From Terrimesophilobacter sp963702165 (GTDB lineage Bacteria; Actinomycetota; Actinomycetes; Actinomycetales; Microbacteriaceae), in the NCBI GenBank assembly GCA_963702165.1, contig OY969722.1, positions 2,480,001 to 2,544,000 on the forward strand: a stretch of 64,000 bases of DNA, written 5' to 3'. The notes under the pieces are model-generated. The model saw only the letters and a program-made list of their open reading frames with translations. It was not told the origin of the DNA and did not search any database. A program made the position numbers and the translations under genes. Below are positions 9,524 through 20,314 of this stretch, one piece after another; position 1 is the stretch's first letter; the number at the start of each line of letters is the position of its first letter.

Positions 9524-10574
9524 GTGCCGAAGACGAATCGTCGGTCTGGACATAGGCCAGACCATGCTGCAGGGCGGTGGAGCTCGAGGATCCGGACAAG
9601 GCCAGGCCGAAGAGTGGTTCGCTACCGCGAGATTGCGATCCCCGAAGGCGTCGTGGACGCCGGCGAAGTGATCGAGAGGAACACGGTAGCGACCTTGCTT
9701 CGCCGGCTCTGGATCGACGCCGGGTTCAAGACCAAGGATGTCGCGATCGGCATCGGCAACCAGAAGGTGCTCGCGCGCGACCTCACGATTCCGCGACAGT
9801 CGCGCGCACTCATCCGCGAATCGCTGCCGATGCATGTGCAGGACCTTCTGCCGGTTGCCGTCGACGACGCGCTGATGGACTTCTATCCGATCTCGGAGGC
9901 ACAGGGGGAGCACGGTCCCGCGTTGACCGGCCTACTCGTCGCGGCGGTCAAGTCAGGCATCGAGGCCAATATCGCGGCGCTCAGGGAAGCGGGGCTGCTC
10001 GCCGGTGGACGTCGACCTGATTCCGTTCGCGATGCAGCGAGCCGTGGGACGCACAACACCGGAGACAGCCGCTCTGATCGACATTGGCGCCGTGACGACG
10101 AACATCGTGCTCGTCACCGGTGGCGTCCCCCAGTTCGTGCGCATCATCCCGATCGGTGGGCGACGCGATCACTCGCGGGCTTGGCATCCCAGCTCGAGGT
10201 CGACGTGTCTAGAGGCCGAGAACCTGAAGCGCACGATCGGCATGGATCCGGCAGGAATCACGGCGGAGCAGCAGCAGGTAGCCACGCGCAGTGTTCGAAC
10301 TGTCCGGTGAGCTGCTGTACAGCATCCGCAACACACTGAACTACTTCGCGAACTCGCGGCCGAACGTGCAGATCGGCCGGATCATTCTCACCGGCGGTGG
10401 TGCACGCCTGCGCGGGATTGTCGCGGTGCTGGGCGAGATGACACGAACGCCCGTTGACTTCGGCAATCCTTTCGACGAGGGTGGCACGCTGGCAAGGGAT
10501 ATCAGGCACCGGATCCGGCCGTGGCAGCGACGATGGCCGTCGCGGTCGGGCTCGCATTGGGGAGCGGATCATGA
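9524..10574 (+). pseudogene. pilM: Pilus assembly protein PilM (actin-like, frame-disrupted)
   Basis: Cytoplasmic actin-fold protein that binds the N-terminus of PilN. GTG 9524 follows GGGGGAAG. After removing an extra A near 9538 and a base near 9572 the start reads IVGLDIGQTMLRAVELED, the phosphate-1 loop of the PilM fold. Later blocks are DVAIGIGNQKVLARDLTIP, ALIDIGAVTTNIVLVTGG (phosphate 2) and QIGRIILTGGGARLRGI (adenosine motif). Further shifts lie near 9608, 10005, 10155, 10195, 10285 and 10490. The end overlaps pilN by ATGA at 10571-10574. About 346 aa after repair. Confidence 0.8.
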
Positions 10575-11292
10575 GCAAGCAGAAGAAAGAGCACGAACTC
10601 GTCATAGGCGGTGTTCCTCGCGCAGACCTGCTTCCGCCCGAGGTTCGCCAGGCGGGCCAGAGACCGCCGCCGCGATCCGCTACCTGGTCTATGGCGTCGT
10701 CGCAGCCATCGGGGTCGCCGCGCTTGGAGTCGTCTACGCGTTCGGCGCGTCAATAGCCAGCCAGGCGGCACTCGTCTCTGAGCAGGAGCGCACCGACGAA
10801 CTGCTTGAAGAGCAGGAGGACTTCGCTTTGGCGCCAGGGCAACCGCTGCTCAGATCGACGGCGATTATCAAGGCGCGGCGAGCAGGCGCATGGCGACTGA
10901 GATCGACTGGAACGCATACTTCAAGGAAATCGAGGCGTCGCTGCCCGAGGGAGTGACGATCACCGCAGTCAGAATCGACTCGATTTCGCCGATCGACGAG
11001 ATCCCGAGTTGCAGACGTCCCGCTTCAGCCGGCTGCGTCGCCTCGCTCACATCGTGACCGCCTCGAGTGCGACCGTGCCTGACGTAGAGCGGTGGCTTGA
11101 CGACCTGACCGCGGATTACGGGCTTCGCTGGAGTCGCACCGCCGGTGAGGTTGCGGAGAAGCGATGGTGCATACATCGTCAGCATCCAGATTCTGGTCAA
11201 CACGGATGCCTATCTGGCTGCGATTCGCCGACGAGGTCGACGATCGGACGACGACGAGGCGAACAGTGTGGAAGCGGAGGGAGGACGAGTGA
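10571..11292 (+). pseudogene. pilN: Pilus assembly protein PilN (frame-disrupted)
   Basis: Bitopic membrane protein of the PilMNO alignment complex. ATG 10571 overlaps the pilM stop. Residues PRADLLPPEVR match the short cytoplasmic PilN motif that docks on PilM (family form INLLP). One membrane helix follows (YLVYGVVAAIGVAALGVVYA), then a coiled-coil-like stretch (SEQERTDELLEEQ) and a periplasmic-type ferredoxin-like region (EGVTITAVRIDS). Several shifts (near 10645, 10845, 11010, 11160 and 11210) break it. Repaired length about 238 aa. The stop overlaps the GTG of pilO. Confidence 0.75.
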
Positions 11293-11929
11293 AGCAGAAC
11301 CGACTCATTGCCATCGGCGCAGTGTTGCTCATGGTTGCCATCCCCGCCTTGGCTTGGCTTCTCGGCGTGGAGCCGCAGCTTCGCCAGGCCGGTGCGGCAA
11401 ACGCCGACCGCGAACAGGCGGAATCCATCAACGCTGCTCACGAAGCGAAGCTGGTCGAACTCCAGGCGCTCGAGGACCGCATGGATGAGCTGGAGACGGA
11501 GCTCGCGGGCTTGTCGCGACATGATCCCGGGGAATGCCGCCGTCTCGACTCTGCTCGGTCAACTGAACGCGCTCGCCGACACTGCTGGTGTCGTGATCCT
11601 CTCGATCACGGCTGAATTCCCGGAGATCTTTGCAGGAGCGGAATCGAGCCCCGGCTCGCACGGAGCCGAGGAAACCACCACCGCTCGACCGACAGACATC
11701 CGACGACGGTCGGCAACACCGGCATGATTGCTATCCCAATCGAAGTAAGAGTTCTTGGCGAACGGAATGCGACTCTGACCTTTACGGAACTCGCCCAATC
11801 GGGAACGAGGCTGTATCTCGTGACGGATGCGACGTATCAACGGATGACGAAGGTGTTACGACAACAACCCTGAACGGGTTCGTGTGGGTGCTGCCCGACC
11901 GCAGAGCCGCCTTGGAAATCAATGAATGA
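11289..11929 (+). pseudogene. pilO: Pilus assembly protein PilO (frame-disrupted)
   Basis: Third member of the PilMNO complex. GTG 11289 overlaps the pilN stop. One N-terminal membrane helix (RLIAIGAVLLMVAIPALAWLLG) is followed by a coiled coil (about residues 35-80) and a C-terminal globular part that ends NGFVWVLPDRRAALEINE. Shifts near 11520 and 11695-11870. About 212 aa after repair. It ends the operon; no pilP or pilQ follows, consistent with a cell that has no outer membrane. Confidence 0.7.
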
Positions 11930-11996
11930 TCGGTTTCGGTTGAACCTTTGACCCCTATTGTTGGGGGTAGGACAACGCGTCGAGAGGGGCTGCCGG

Positions 11997-12998
11997 ATGG
12001 CTGACGAGAAGAACGATCCGCTGCACGAGAATGACCAGGCGATGGGCGGAGTCGAGGACAACGAGACCGCCTACGTCGTCGACGAGGACACCGACACCGG
12101 GTCGCACGTCTACGTGGTCGATGAAGGAGGGGTGGCGTCGGACGACCACGTTGCCGACGCCAGATACTCCGACGATGCCTACGCAGACGCCTACGCCAAC
12201 GACGCCAACGCCGAGGCGGCCCCCGCCGACGACCGCGAGCCGGAACCGCTGGTCGAGCCGGCCGACTACCGCGACGACCAGGTCAGCACCAACGCCGACG
12301 CGGTTTATGCCGACGACCTGAGCGCCAGCGACGACTCGAGCGCAAACCAGTACGACACCGTCTCCTATGAGCAGCCCGCGGCCGCGCCCGTTCCGCCGCC
12401 GATCACACCACCGGTCGCGCCCGCGGTGCGCACCGTGTACGTGCAGGCTCCGGTACCGCCGCGCGCCCAGGGCAACCGCGGCTTCGGCATCCTGATCGCC
12501 GCGGCCGCCACCGTCGCCTTCGCGCTGCTCTACGCGGCACTGTCGGCCCTGACCATCCTGATCGTCAGCGCCGGCGAGTTCACCAACCTCTACCAAGATT
12601 TCCTGGTGTCGCCGCTGTTCTACATCCCGGTGCTCGTCTTCCTCGTCGCGATGATCCTCTACGCGCTCATCGCGAACCGCGCCGCCTGGTGGAGCTGGGT
12701 GATCGGCTCGTTCCTCGTGGCTGCGGTCGTCTACCTGGGCTCCATCGGCATCCGGATGCTGCTGGACGGCGCGCTGACCCAGACCGCCAACGAGGCGGCA
12801 GCGGCATTCGCCAGCTCCGCCTCCAGCGCCTTCCTGATCATCGCGGCGATCCTCGCCCGCGAGGTGGCGATCTGGTCCGGCGCGATCATCAGCTCGCGCG
12901 GGCGCAAGGTGAAGGACCGCAACGTGCAAGCGCGCGAAGAGTTCGAGCGCGAATCGGCCGCACGACAGGCCGAGCTTGAACGACTCAACGCGGCCTGA
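11997..12998 (+). CDS. Membrane protein of unknown function with acidic N-terminus
   Basis: 333 aa from ATG 11997 (an upstream in-frame ATG at 11958 has no ribosome site; GAGAGGGG precedes 11997). Residues 1-130 are strongly acidic, rich in Asp, Ala and Tyr with a Pro-rich end, and probably disordered. Residues ~155-315 hold four to five predicted membrane helices (GFGILIAAAATVAFALLYAA, FYIPVLVFLVAMILYALI, SWVIGSFLVAAVVYLGSIGI, AFLIIAAILAREVAIW), then a charged cytoplasmic tail. No enzymatic motif is visible. It overlaps the next gene by 23 bases. The frame is intact, so the frameshift cluster ends before this gene. Confidence 0.7.
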   Translation: MADEKNDPLHENDQAMGGVEDNETAYVVDEDTDTGSHVYVVDEGGVASDDHVADARYSDDAYADAYANDANAEAAPADDREPEPLVEPADYRDDQVSTNADAVYADDLSASDDSSANQYDTVSYEQPAAAPVPPPITPPVAPAVRTVYVQAPVPPRAQGNRGFGILIAAAATVAFALLYAALSALTILIVSAGEFTNLYQDFLVSPLFYIPVLVFLVAMILYALIANRAAWWSWVIGSFLVAAVVYLGSIGIRMLLDGALTQTANEAAAAFASSASSAFLIIAAILAREVAIWSGAIISSRGRKVKDRNVQAREEFERESAARQAELERLNAA

Positions 12999-13443
12999 CC
13001 CGCAGCCGTTCTCGCGGGGGCTGTCCGTCGCGGTCATGACGACCGTGCTGTACGGAGCGGTGCTCGTCGCCACCTACGGCATCATCAGCGTGCTCGCCGA
13101 CCGGGACGTGGTGTCCGAACCGGATGCCGGTCCGCTCGTCGGGATTGCAATGACCGGCACGGCGCTGGTCATCATGTTCTTCGCGATGCTGGGCGGGCTG
13201 CGTCCCGACCGGGCCCGGGGCATCCCCGTCGCGCGGGCCCTGGTGACGGGGCTCGGGGTCTACCTGCTCAGCACGCTCGCTGGCGCCCTGATGTACGCGA
13301 TCGTGACCGGGCGGCTGGCGGCGTTCATCGTGTTCCTCGGCAACTACCTGCTCAGCCCGTTCATGATCAGCTCCGGAGTGATCGCGACCCTGTTCATTCT
13401 GCTGCTGCCGGTGTTCAGGCTGGTGAATTCCCGCGGGCGCTAG
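12976..13443 (+). CDS. Small membrane protein of unknown function
   Basis: 155 aa if it starts at TTG 12976 inside the end of the previous gene; a later start (GTG or ATG within 13027-13038) would remove about 20 polar residues. Four hydrophobic segments: VMTTVLYGAVLVATYGIISVL, LVGIAMTGTALVIMFFAML, LVTGLGVYLLSTLAGALMYA and a long C-terminal stretch ending FILLLPVFRLV. Nothing identifies a function. The overlap suggests co-expression with the preceding membrane protein. Confidence 0.6.
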   Translation: MNDSTRPDPQPFSRGLSVAVMTTVLYGAVLVATYGIISVLADRDVVSEPDAGPLVGIAMTGTALVIMFFAMLGGLRPDRARGIPVARALVTGLGVYLLSTLAGALMYAIVTGRLAAFIVFLGNYLLSPFMISSGVIATLFILLLPVFRLVNSRGR

Positions 13444-13456
13444 CACATGCGGTCAT

Positions 13457-13485
13457 TTGACCGGCGTAGGCCGACCGGGTATTCT
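13457..13485 (+). promoter_or_regulatory. Promoter of the str operon (rpsL)
   Basis: TTGACC (13457-13462), a 17-base spacer and TATTCT (13480-13485), close to the sigma-70 consensus. It lies 14 bases past the previous gene and leaves a leader of about 225 bases before rpsL. Both hexamers and the spacing are identical to those of the rplM promoter at 40901-40929. Confidence 0.75.
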
Positions 13486-13720
13486 TTTCTGGCGTGCGTT
13501 TCGTCGTGCGCGAAACTTCTGTGCTGATTCGAGCACACACTGCGAAGCCGGTTTGTGAGTCGCGCCCAGCGTGCGATACAAGCCCCACAGCATTCCCAAC
13601 CAGCGGTACTAAGAGTTTCTTGCGTGCAGCCGGTGGGTCGGGTCGGAAGCCTCGAAAAGCGAATAACGAAGACCCAAACCAAACGAATATCGCGAGAATC
13701 TATACCCAAGGAGTCAGTTA

Positions 13721-14095
13721 GTGCCAACCATTCAGCAGTTGGTCCGCAAGGGCAGGAACCCCAAGGTCGTCACGACCAAGGCACCGGCCCTGAAGGCCAA
13801 CCCCCAGCAGCGCGGCGTGTGCACCCGCGTCTACACGACGACCCCCAAGAAGCCGAACTCGGCGCTGCGCAAGGTCGCCCGTGTCAAGCTGAGCAACGGC
13901 ACCGAGGTCACCGCGTACATCCCCGGTGAAGGCCACAACCTGCAGGAGCACTCGATGGTGCTCGTGCGCGGCGGTCGTGTGAAGGACCTCCCGGGTGTTC
14001 GCTACAAGATCGTTCGCGGCGCACTGGACACCCAGGCCGTCAAGAACCGCAAGCAGGCTCGCAGCCGTTACGGCGCGAAGATGGAGAAGAAGTAA
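13721..14095 (+). CDS. rpsL: 30S ribosomal protein S12
   Basis: Decoding-centre protein of the small subunit, 124 aa, full length. The conserved S12 blocks are present: TTPKKPNSALRKVARVKL (streptomycin-sensitive Lys at the usual place) and GRVKDLPGVRYKIVRGALD. GTG start with AAGGAG at 13708-13713. First gene of the str operon; the stop TAA overlaps the rpsG ATG by one base. Confidence 0.97.
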   Translation: MPTIQQLVRKGRNPKVVTTKAPALKANPQQRGVCTRVYTTTPKKPNSALRKVARVKLSNGTEVTAYIPGEGHNLQEHSMVLVRGGRVKDLPGVRYKIVRGALDTQAVKNRKQARSRYGAKMEKK

Positions 14096-14565
14096 TGCCT
14101 CGCAAGGGACCGGCACCCAAGCGCCCCGTGGTCAGCGACCCGGTATACGGCGCCCCCATCGTCAGCCAGCTCGTCAACAAGATCCTGCTCGACGGCAAGA
14201 AGGCCCTCGCTGAGCGCATCGTCTACGACGCGCTCGAGGGCGTCTCCACCAAGACCGGTGCGGATGCTGTCGTCACGCTGAAGAAGGCGCTCGACAACGT
14301 GCGCCCCACCATCGAGGTCAAGAGCCGCCGTGTCGGTGGCTCCACCTACCAGGTGCCTGTCGAGGTCAAGCCGCACCGCGCGAACACGCTCGCGCTGCGC
14401 TGGCTCACCACCTACGCCAAGGCCCGCCGCGAAAAGACCATGACCGAGCGTCTCACCAACGAGATCCTCGACGCCTCGAACGGTCTCGGTGCAGCAGTCA
14501 AGCGCCGTGAGGACACTCACAAGATGGCCGAGTCGAACAAGGCATTCGCGCACTACCGCTGGTAA
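14095..14565 (+). CDS. rpsG: 30S ribosomal protein S7
   Basis: Primary 16S rRNA 3'-domain binder and head assembly protein, 156 aa, normal length. Starts MPRKGPAPKRPVV and contains the family block GGSTYQVPVEV. ATG 14095 shares one base with the rpsL stop, indicating coupling. Followed by a stem-loop and then fusA. Confidence 0.97.
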   Translation: MPRKGPAPKRPVVSDPVYGAPIVSQLVNKILLDGKKALAERIVYDALEGVSTKTGADAVVTLKKALDNVRPTIEVKSRRVGGSTYQVPVEVKPHRANTLALRWLTTYAKARREKTMTERLTNEILDASNGLGAAVKRREDTHKMAESNKAFAHYRW

Positions 14566-14584
14566 CAGCGCGCTGGAGCTGAGC

Positions 14585-14607
14585 GGGAGGCCCCTTTCGG
14601 GCCTCCC
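14585..14607 (+). terminator. Hairpin between rpsG and fusA
   Basis: Perfect 9-bp stem (14585-14593 with 14599-14607, gggaggccc/gggcctccc) and a 5-base loop, with no T run. Its position inside the str operon suggests partial attenuation or mRNA processing rather than full termination. Confidence 0.55.
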
Positions 14608-14691
14608 CGCCGGCCAGCATGGAGCCCGTGGCTCCGGCAGCGCCCGGCCCCAGCATCCGAAGACCAACCCCAACAGTAAGGAAACCCCCCT

Positions 14692-16806
<2,115 letters not shown>

Positions 16807-16942
16807 CAACCGATTCGGGCTAAGCTCGGACGGTTAATTACCGCGGGGCTCTATCCCGTAACATAAATACACATCCCAGTAGAGTCGCCGGGCACAAACC
16901 CGTGTCCGGAGCTTTTACGCGAGAGTCCTGAGGAGGACCACA

Positions 16943-18136
16943 GTGGCTAAGGCCAAGTTCGAGCGGACTAAGCCGCACGTCAACATCGGAACGATTGGTC
17001 ACGTTGACCACGGCAAGACGACGCTCACCGCAGCAATCTCGAAGGTGCTCGCGGACAAGTACCCGTCAAATGTCAACGTTCCGCGTGACTTCGCGACGAT
17101 CGACTCTGCTCCTGAGGAGCGCCAGCGCGGCATCACGATCAACATCTCGCACGTCGAGTACGAGACCCCGAAGCGTCACTACGCACACGTTGACGCCCCT
17201 GGTCACGCCGACTACATCAAGAACATGATCACCGGTGCAGCCCAGATGGATGGCGCGATCCTCGTTGTCGCAGCCACCGACGGCCCGATGGCCCAGACTC
17301 GCGAGCACGTTCTGCTCGCGAAGCAGGTCGGCGTTCCGTACCTCATGGTTGCGCTCAACAAGTCGGACATGGTTGACGACGAGGAGATCCTGGAGCTCGT
17401 CGAGCTCGAGGTTCGCGAGCTGCTGTCCAGCCAGGACTTCGACGGTGACAACGCACCGGTCATCCGCGTCTCGGGCCTCAAGGCTCTCGAGGGTGACGAG
17501 AAGTGGGTCCAGAGCGTGCTCGACCTGATCCAGGCCGCGGATGACAACATCCCGGACCCGGTTCGTGACCGCGACAAGCCGTTCCTCATGCCGATCGAGG
17601 ATGTCTTCACGATCACCGGTCGTGGAACCGTCGTCACCGGTCGTGCCGAGCGTGGCACCCTGGCGATCAACTCGGACGTCGAGATCGTCGGCATCCGCCC
17701 GACCCAGAAGACGACCGTCACCGGTATCGAGATGTTCCACAAGCAGCTCGACGAGGCCTGGGCCGGCGAGAACTGTGGTCTGCTCCTCCGTGGCACCAAG
17801 CGCGAGGACGTCGAGCGCGGCCAGGTCGTCGTGAAGCCGGGTTCGGTCACGCCGCACACCGTCTTCGAGGGCACCGCGTACATCCTGTCCAAGGACGAGG
17901 GTGGCCGTCACAACCCGTTCTACGCGAACTACCGTCCGCAGTTCTACTTCCGCACCACGGACGTCACCGGCGTCATCACGCTGCCCGAGGGCACCGAGAT
18001 GGTCATGCCTGGTGACACCACCGAGATGTCGGTCGAGCTGATCCAGCCGATCGCCATGGAAGAGGGCCTCGGCTTCGCGATTCGTGAGGGTGGCCGCACC
18101 GTCGGCGCCGGCAAGGTCACGAAGATCGTCAAGTAG
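16943..18136 (+). CDS. tuf: Elongation factor Tu
   Basis: Aminoacyl-tRNA carrier GTPase, 397 aa. G1 GHVDHGKTT, the switch region with RGITINISHVEYET, G3 DAPGHADY, G4 NKSD. GTG start preceded by GAGGAGG (16930-16936). The 136 bases from fusA contain an AT-richer stretch (taacataaatac, 16859-16870) that may hold a promoter, but I cannot fix one. Ends in a strong terminator. Confidence 0.97.
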   Translation: MAKAKFERTKPHVNIGTIGHVDHGKTTLTAAISKVLADKYPSNVNVPRDFATIDSAPEERQRGITINISHVEYETPKRHYAHVDAPGHADYIKNMITGAAQMDGAILVVAATDGPMAQTREHVLLAKQVGVPYLMVALNKSDMVDDEEILELVELEVRELLSSQDFDGDNAPVIRVSGLKALEGDEKWVQSVLDLIQAADDNIPDPVRDRDKPFLMPIEDVFTITGRGTVVTGRAERGTLAINSDVEIVGIRPTQKTTVTGIEMFHKQLDEAWAGENCGLLLRGTKREDVERGQVVVKPGSVTPHTVFEGTAYILSKDEGGRHNPFYANYRPQFYFRTTDVTGVITLPEGTEMVMPGDTTEMSVELIQPIAMEEGLGFAIREGGRTVGAGKVTKIVK

Positions 18137-18154
18137 TTCTTTCGAACAACTTCG

Positions 18155-18186
18155 AGAAGGGTCGCACCTGAGGGTGCGGCCCTTCT
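18155..18186 (+). terminator. Intrinsic terminator after tuf
   Basis: 14-bp stem with one G-T pair (18155-18168 with 18173-18186), loop TGAG, followed by TGTGTTT. Ends the str operon. Confidence 0.88.
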
Positions 18187-18218
18187 TGTGTTTCCGGATG
18201 CTGGCTGCCGCGCCCCCG

Positions 18219-18394
18219 CCGGACATCCGCGCCGCTCGGGCCTCGTGCCCCGCGTGCCGCCGCAGCTCGCCGTCTCCTGCGCTCTTCGCACCCCACTGCG
18301 CCCGCTCCGGACATCCGCTACCCGCGTACCGGGCGCCCTTGTCCGCAGCCGCCGCATACCGCCGCAAATGCGCGCAACCTTCTCCTCCTCCACA
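18219..18394. repeat. Left arm of an inverted repeat bounding a two-gene island
   Basis: 18297-18394 matches the reverse complement of 20315-20413 at roughly 80% identity over about 98 bp (by eye). The shared core CCGGACATCCGC occurs at 18307-18318 and again at 18219-18230, where a second, more diverged copy starts. The stretch from the tuf terminator to 18471 has no gene. Its base composition is very GC-rich, so open frames across it are not evidence of coding. Confidence 0.7.
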
Positions 18395-18471
18395 CCTCGC
18401 GTTTTCCGCGCTTCACGCACGGATCCCGGCCATCTGAAGCCGATGCCCCGCACCGACCCGACACTGGGCGG

Positions 18472-19419
18472 ATGGAACTCGACATCCCGCCGGGGCTGGT
18501 CTTCGTCCGGGACCTGGCCAGCCACGGCATCGACGACCGTGGTCTGCGCCGCGCGGCCGAGCGCGGCACGGCCGTGCGCTTGCGCCGTGGCGTGTACTTC
18601 AACGGTCCGTGGAAGACGCTGACGGCCGAGGAGCGATACCGGCTTCGCTGCGAGGCGGTCGCCCGTGCCACCCGGGAGCCGCCCGTGCTCTCGCACCAGT
18701 CGGCTGCGGCCATCCTCGGCCTCCCGTCGCTCGACTCGTGGGTGAACGACGTGCACATCACGATCGAGCCCGCGGCGGGTGGCCGGTCGCGCAACGGCGT
18801 CCGGCGGCACGTGGGTGTCGTCCCGGCGGCGTCGCGCATCGAGGTCGACGGGATGCTCGTGACGAACGTGCCGCGCACGGTCATCGATCTCGCGACCACC
18901 GCCTCGTTCAGAAGCGCCGTTGCTGCCGCGGACTTCGCGCTCCGGGCGCGGGCACCTCTGACGAGCCGTGACGAGCTGTGGGCGGAATTCACTGCGATGC
19001 GGCCCTTCAACAACATGCGACGCGCACAACGGGTGCTCGAGTTCGCCACGGAGCTCTCTGACTCGCCGGGGGAGTCGCTGAGTCGCGTCGTCATGCATGA
19101 GCTCGGATTCCCGGAGCCGGAGCTTCAAGCGCACTTCACCAACCGAGACGGCGGCGATATCTACACGGACTTCTACTGGCCCGAGCACTCGGTCGTTGGG
19201 GAGTTCGACGGGCGAGCTAAATACGAGCGCGAGCAGTACCTCGGCGGCTTCACTCCAGAGGAGAAGCTGTGGAAGGAAAAGCGTCGCGAGGACGATGTGC
19301 GCCGCCATGTCCGCCGCTTCGTGCGCTGGGGCTGGAAGGAAGCGATGAACCCGGTGGAGCTGCGCGAGTTGCTGGACGACGCGGGCCTGCCGCGGCTGCG
19401 CATCCGACTGCTGCCCTGA
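18472..19419 (+). CDS. AbiEi-like antitoxin domain protein with Vsr/DUF559-type C-terminus
   Basis: 315 aa. The N-terminal ~60 residues (DLASHGIDDRGLRRAAERG followed by LRRGVYF) match the winged-helix AbiEi_4-type domain seen in type IV toxin-antitoxin antitoxins. The C-terminal third has a PD-(D/E)XK-like signature: Asp in TDFYWPEH (about residue 232), Glu in VVGEFDG (about 243) and Lys in GRAKYE (about 247), as in Vsr/DUF559 nuclease folds. Such proteins are common and usually solitary in Microbacteriaceae. No AbiEii nucleotidyltransferase toxin gene is adjacent, so a TA role is not supported here. Start at ATG 18472; ribosome site weak. Confidence 0.72.
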   Translation: MELDIPPGLVFVRDLASHGIDDRGLRRAAERGTAVRLRRGVYFNGPWKTLTAEERYRLRCEAVARATREPPVLSHQSAAAILGLPSLDSWVNDVHITIEPAAGGRSRNGVRRHVGVVPAASRIEVDGMLVTNVPRTVIDLATTASFRSAVAAADFALRARAPLTSRDELWAEFTAMRPFNNMRRAQRVLEFATELSDSPGESLSRVVMHELGFPEPELQAHFTNRDGGDIYTDFYWPEHSVVGEFDGRAKYEREQYLGGFTPEEKLWKEKRREDDVRRHVRRFVRWGWKEAMNPVELRELLDDAGLPRLRIRLLP

Positions 19420-19457
19420 CCCATCGCCCCCATCGAGGGGCAGGGTAGCTTGGCTGG

Positions 19458-20273
19458 GTGACGAAAGCAGGCGGACGGACTAACGGCAGCACGTTGAACG
19501 TGGCGGTCCTTGGATACGGCGCGATCGGTGCCAGCGTCTCGAACGCACTTGCGGCGGGTGCAGTGGATGGAGCTCGGCTCGCCGGCGTCATCACACGGAC
19601 CGGAGCCGGTTCCCACCCGCATCGGAGCCTGTCGCTGGACGACGCGCTGACCGTCAGCGACATCGTCGTCGAGTGCGCGGGCACCGCTGCCGTGACTGAG
19701 AACGGTCCGCGTATCATCGCATCCGGCACCGACCTGTTCGTCGCTTCGATCGGAGCGCTAGCCGATGCTGACGTGCGCGCCAGGCTGCTGTCGGGCCCGG
19801 GAACCCTGTACTTGACCACGGGGGCGATTGGTGGGCTCGACATTCTGAGCGCAGCGGCTTTCGACGGTGGGTTGGACTCGATCGAGCTCACGACCACGAA
19901 GAGGGCGAGCACGCTCGTGCAGCCCTGGATGGGAGCGGCAGAGGCGGAAGCGCTTAGGGGGACCGATCAGCCGATCACGGTGTTCAGCGGTGGCGTCGAG
20001 GATGCGATTCGTCTGTTCCCGAAGTCGCTCAATGTTGCGGTAGCGCTGGCTGTCGCCACCGGCGAGTGGGAGCGGACGAGGGTGACCATGATCGCCGACC
20101 CCGACGCAGAGCTGACCACGCACGTGATCGAAGCACGGGGGAGCGCCGGCAGCTATCGGTTCGCGGTATCCAACCTGCCGCACGAATCGAACCCGGCGAC
20201 CAGCAAGGTCGTGCCGGCCGCAATCCTGCGGGGATTGGCGAAGCTCGCACGCCCCTCCGGAACGTTCGTATAG
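19458..20273 (+). CDS. nadX: L-aspartate dehydrogenase (NadX/DUF108 family)
   Basis: NAD(P)-dependent oxidation of L-aspartate to iminoaspartate/oxaloacetate, which can feed NAD synthesis. 271 aa. Rossmann motif VAVLGYGAIGASV near residue 16, central block TTGAIGGLDILSAAAFDG, and the C-terminal family motif NPATSKVVP with the nearby His in LPHESNP. GTG start 19458. It lies 38 bases after the AbiEi-like gene and inside the inverted repeats. No nadA or nadC is adjacent, so the pathway role rests on the family only. Confidence 0.82.
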   Translation: MTKAGGRTNGSTLNVAVLGYGAIGASVSNALAAGAVDGARLAGVITRTGAGSHPHRSLSLDDALTVSDIVVECAGTAAVTENGPRIIASGTDLFVASIGALADADVRARLLSGPGTLYLTTGAIGGLDILSAAAFDGGLDSIELTTTKRASTLVQPWMGAAEAEALRGTDQPITVFSGGVEDAIRLFPKSLNVAVALAVATGEWERTRVTMIADPDAELTTHVIEARGSAGSYRFAVSNLPHESNPATSKVVPAAILRGLAKLARPSGTFV

Positions 20274-20314
20274 GCGGACGCCCACTTCCGCGGCCGCGGC
20301 AAGCCAGCTGAGTG

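Noticed and set aside
4268..11929. Programmed ribosomal frameshifting in the pilus genes
   Set aside because: There are far too many shift sites, without slippery heptamers or consistent downstream structures; sequence error or decay explains them better.
18472..19419. Complete AbiE toxin-antitoxin system
   Set aside because: No AbiEii nucleotidyltransferase gene is adjacent; the next gene is an aspartate dehydrogenase.
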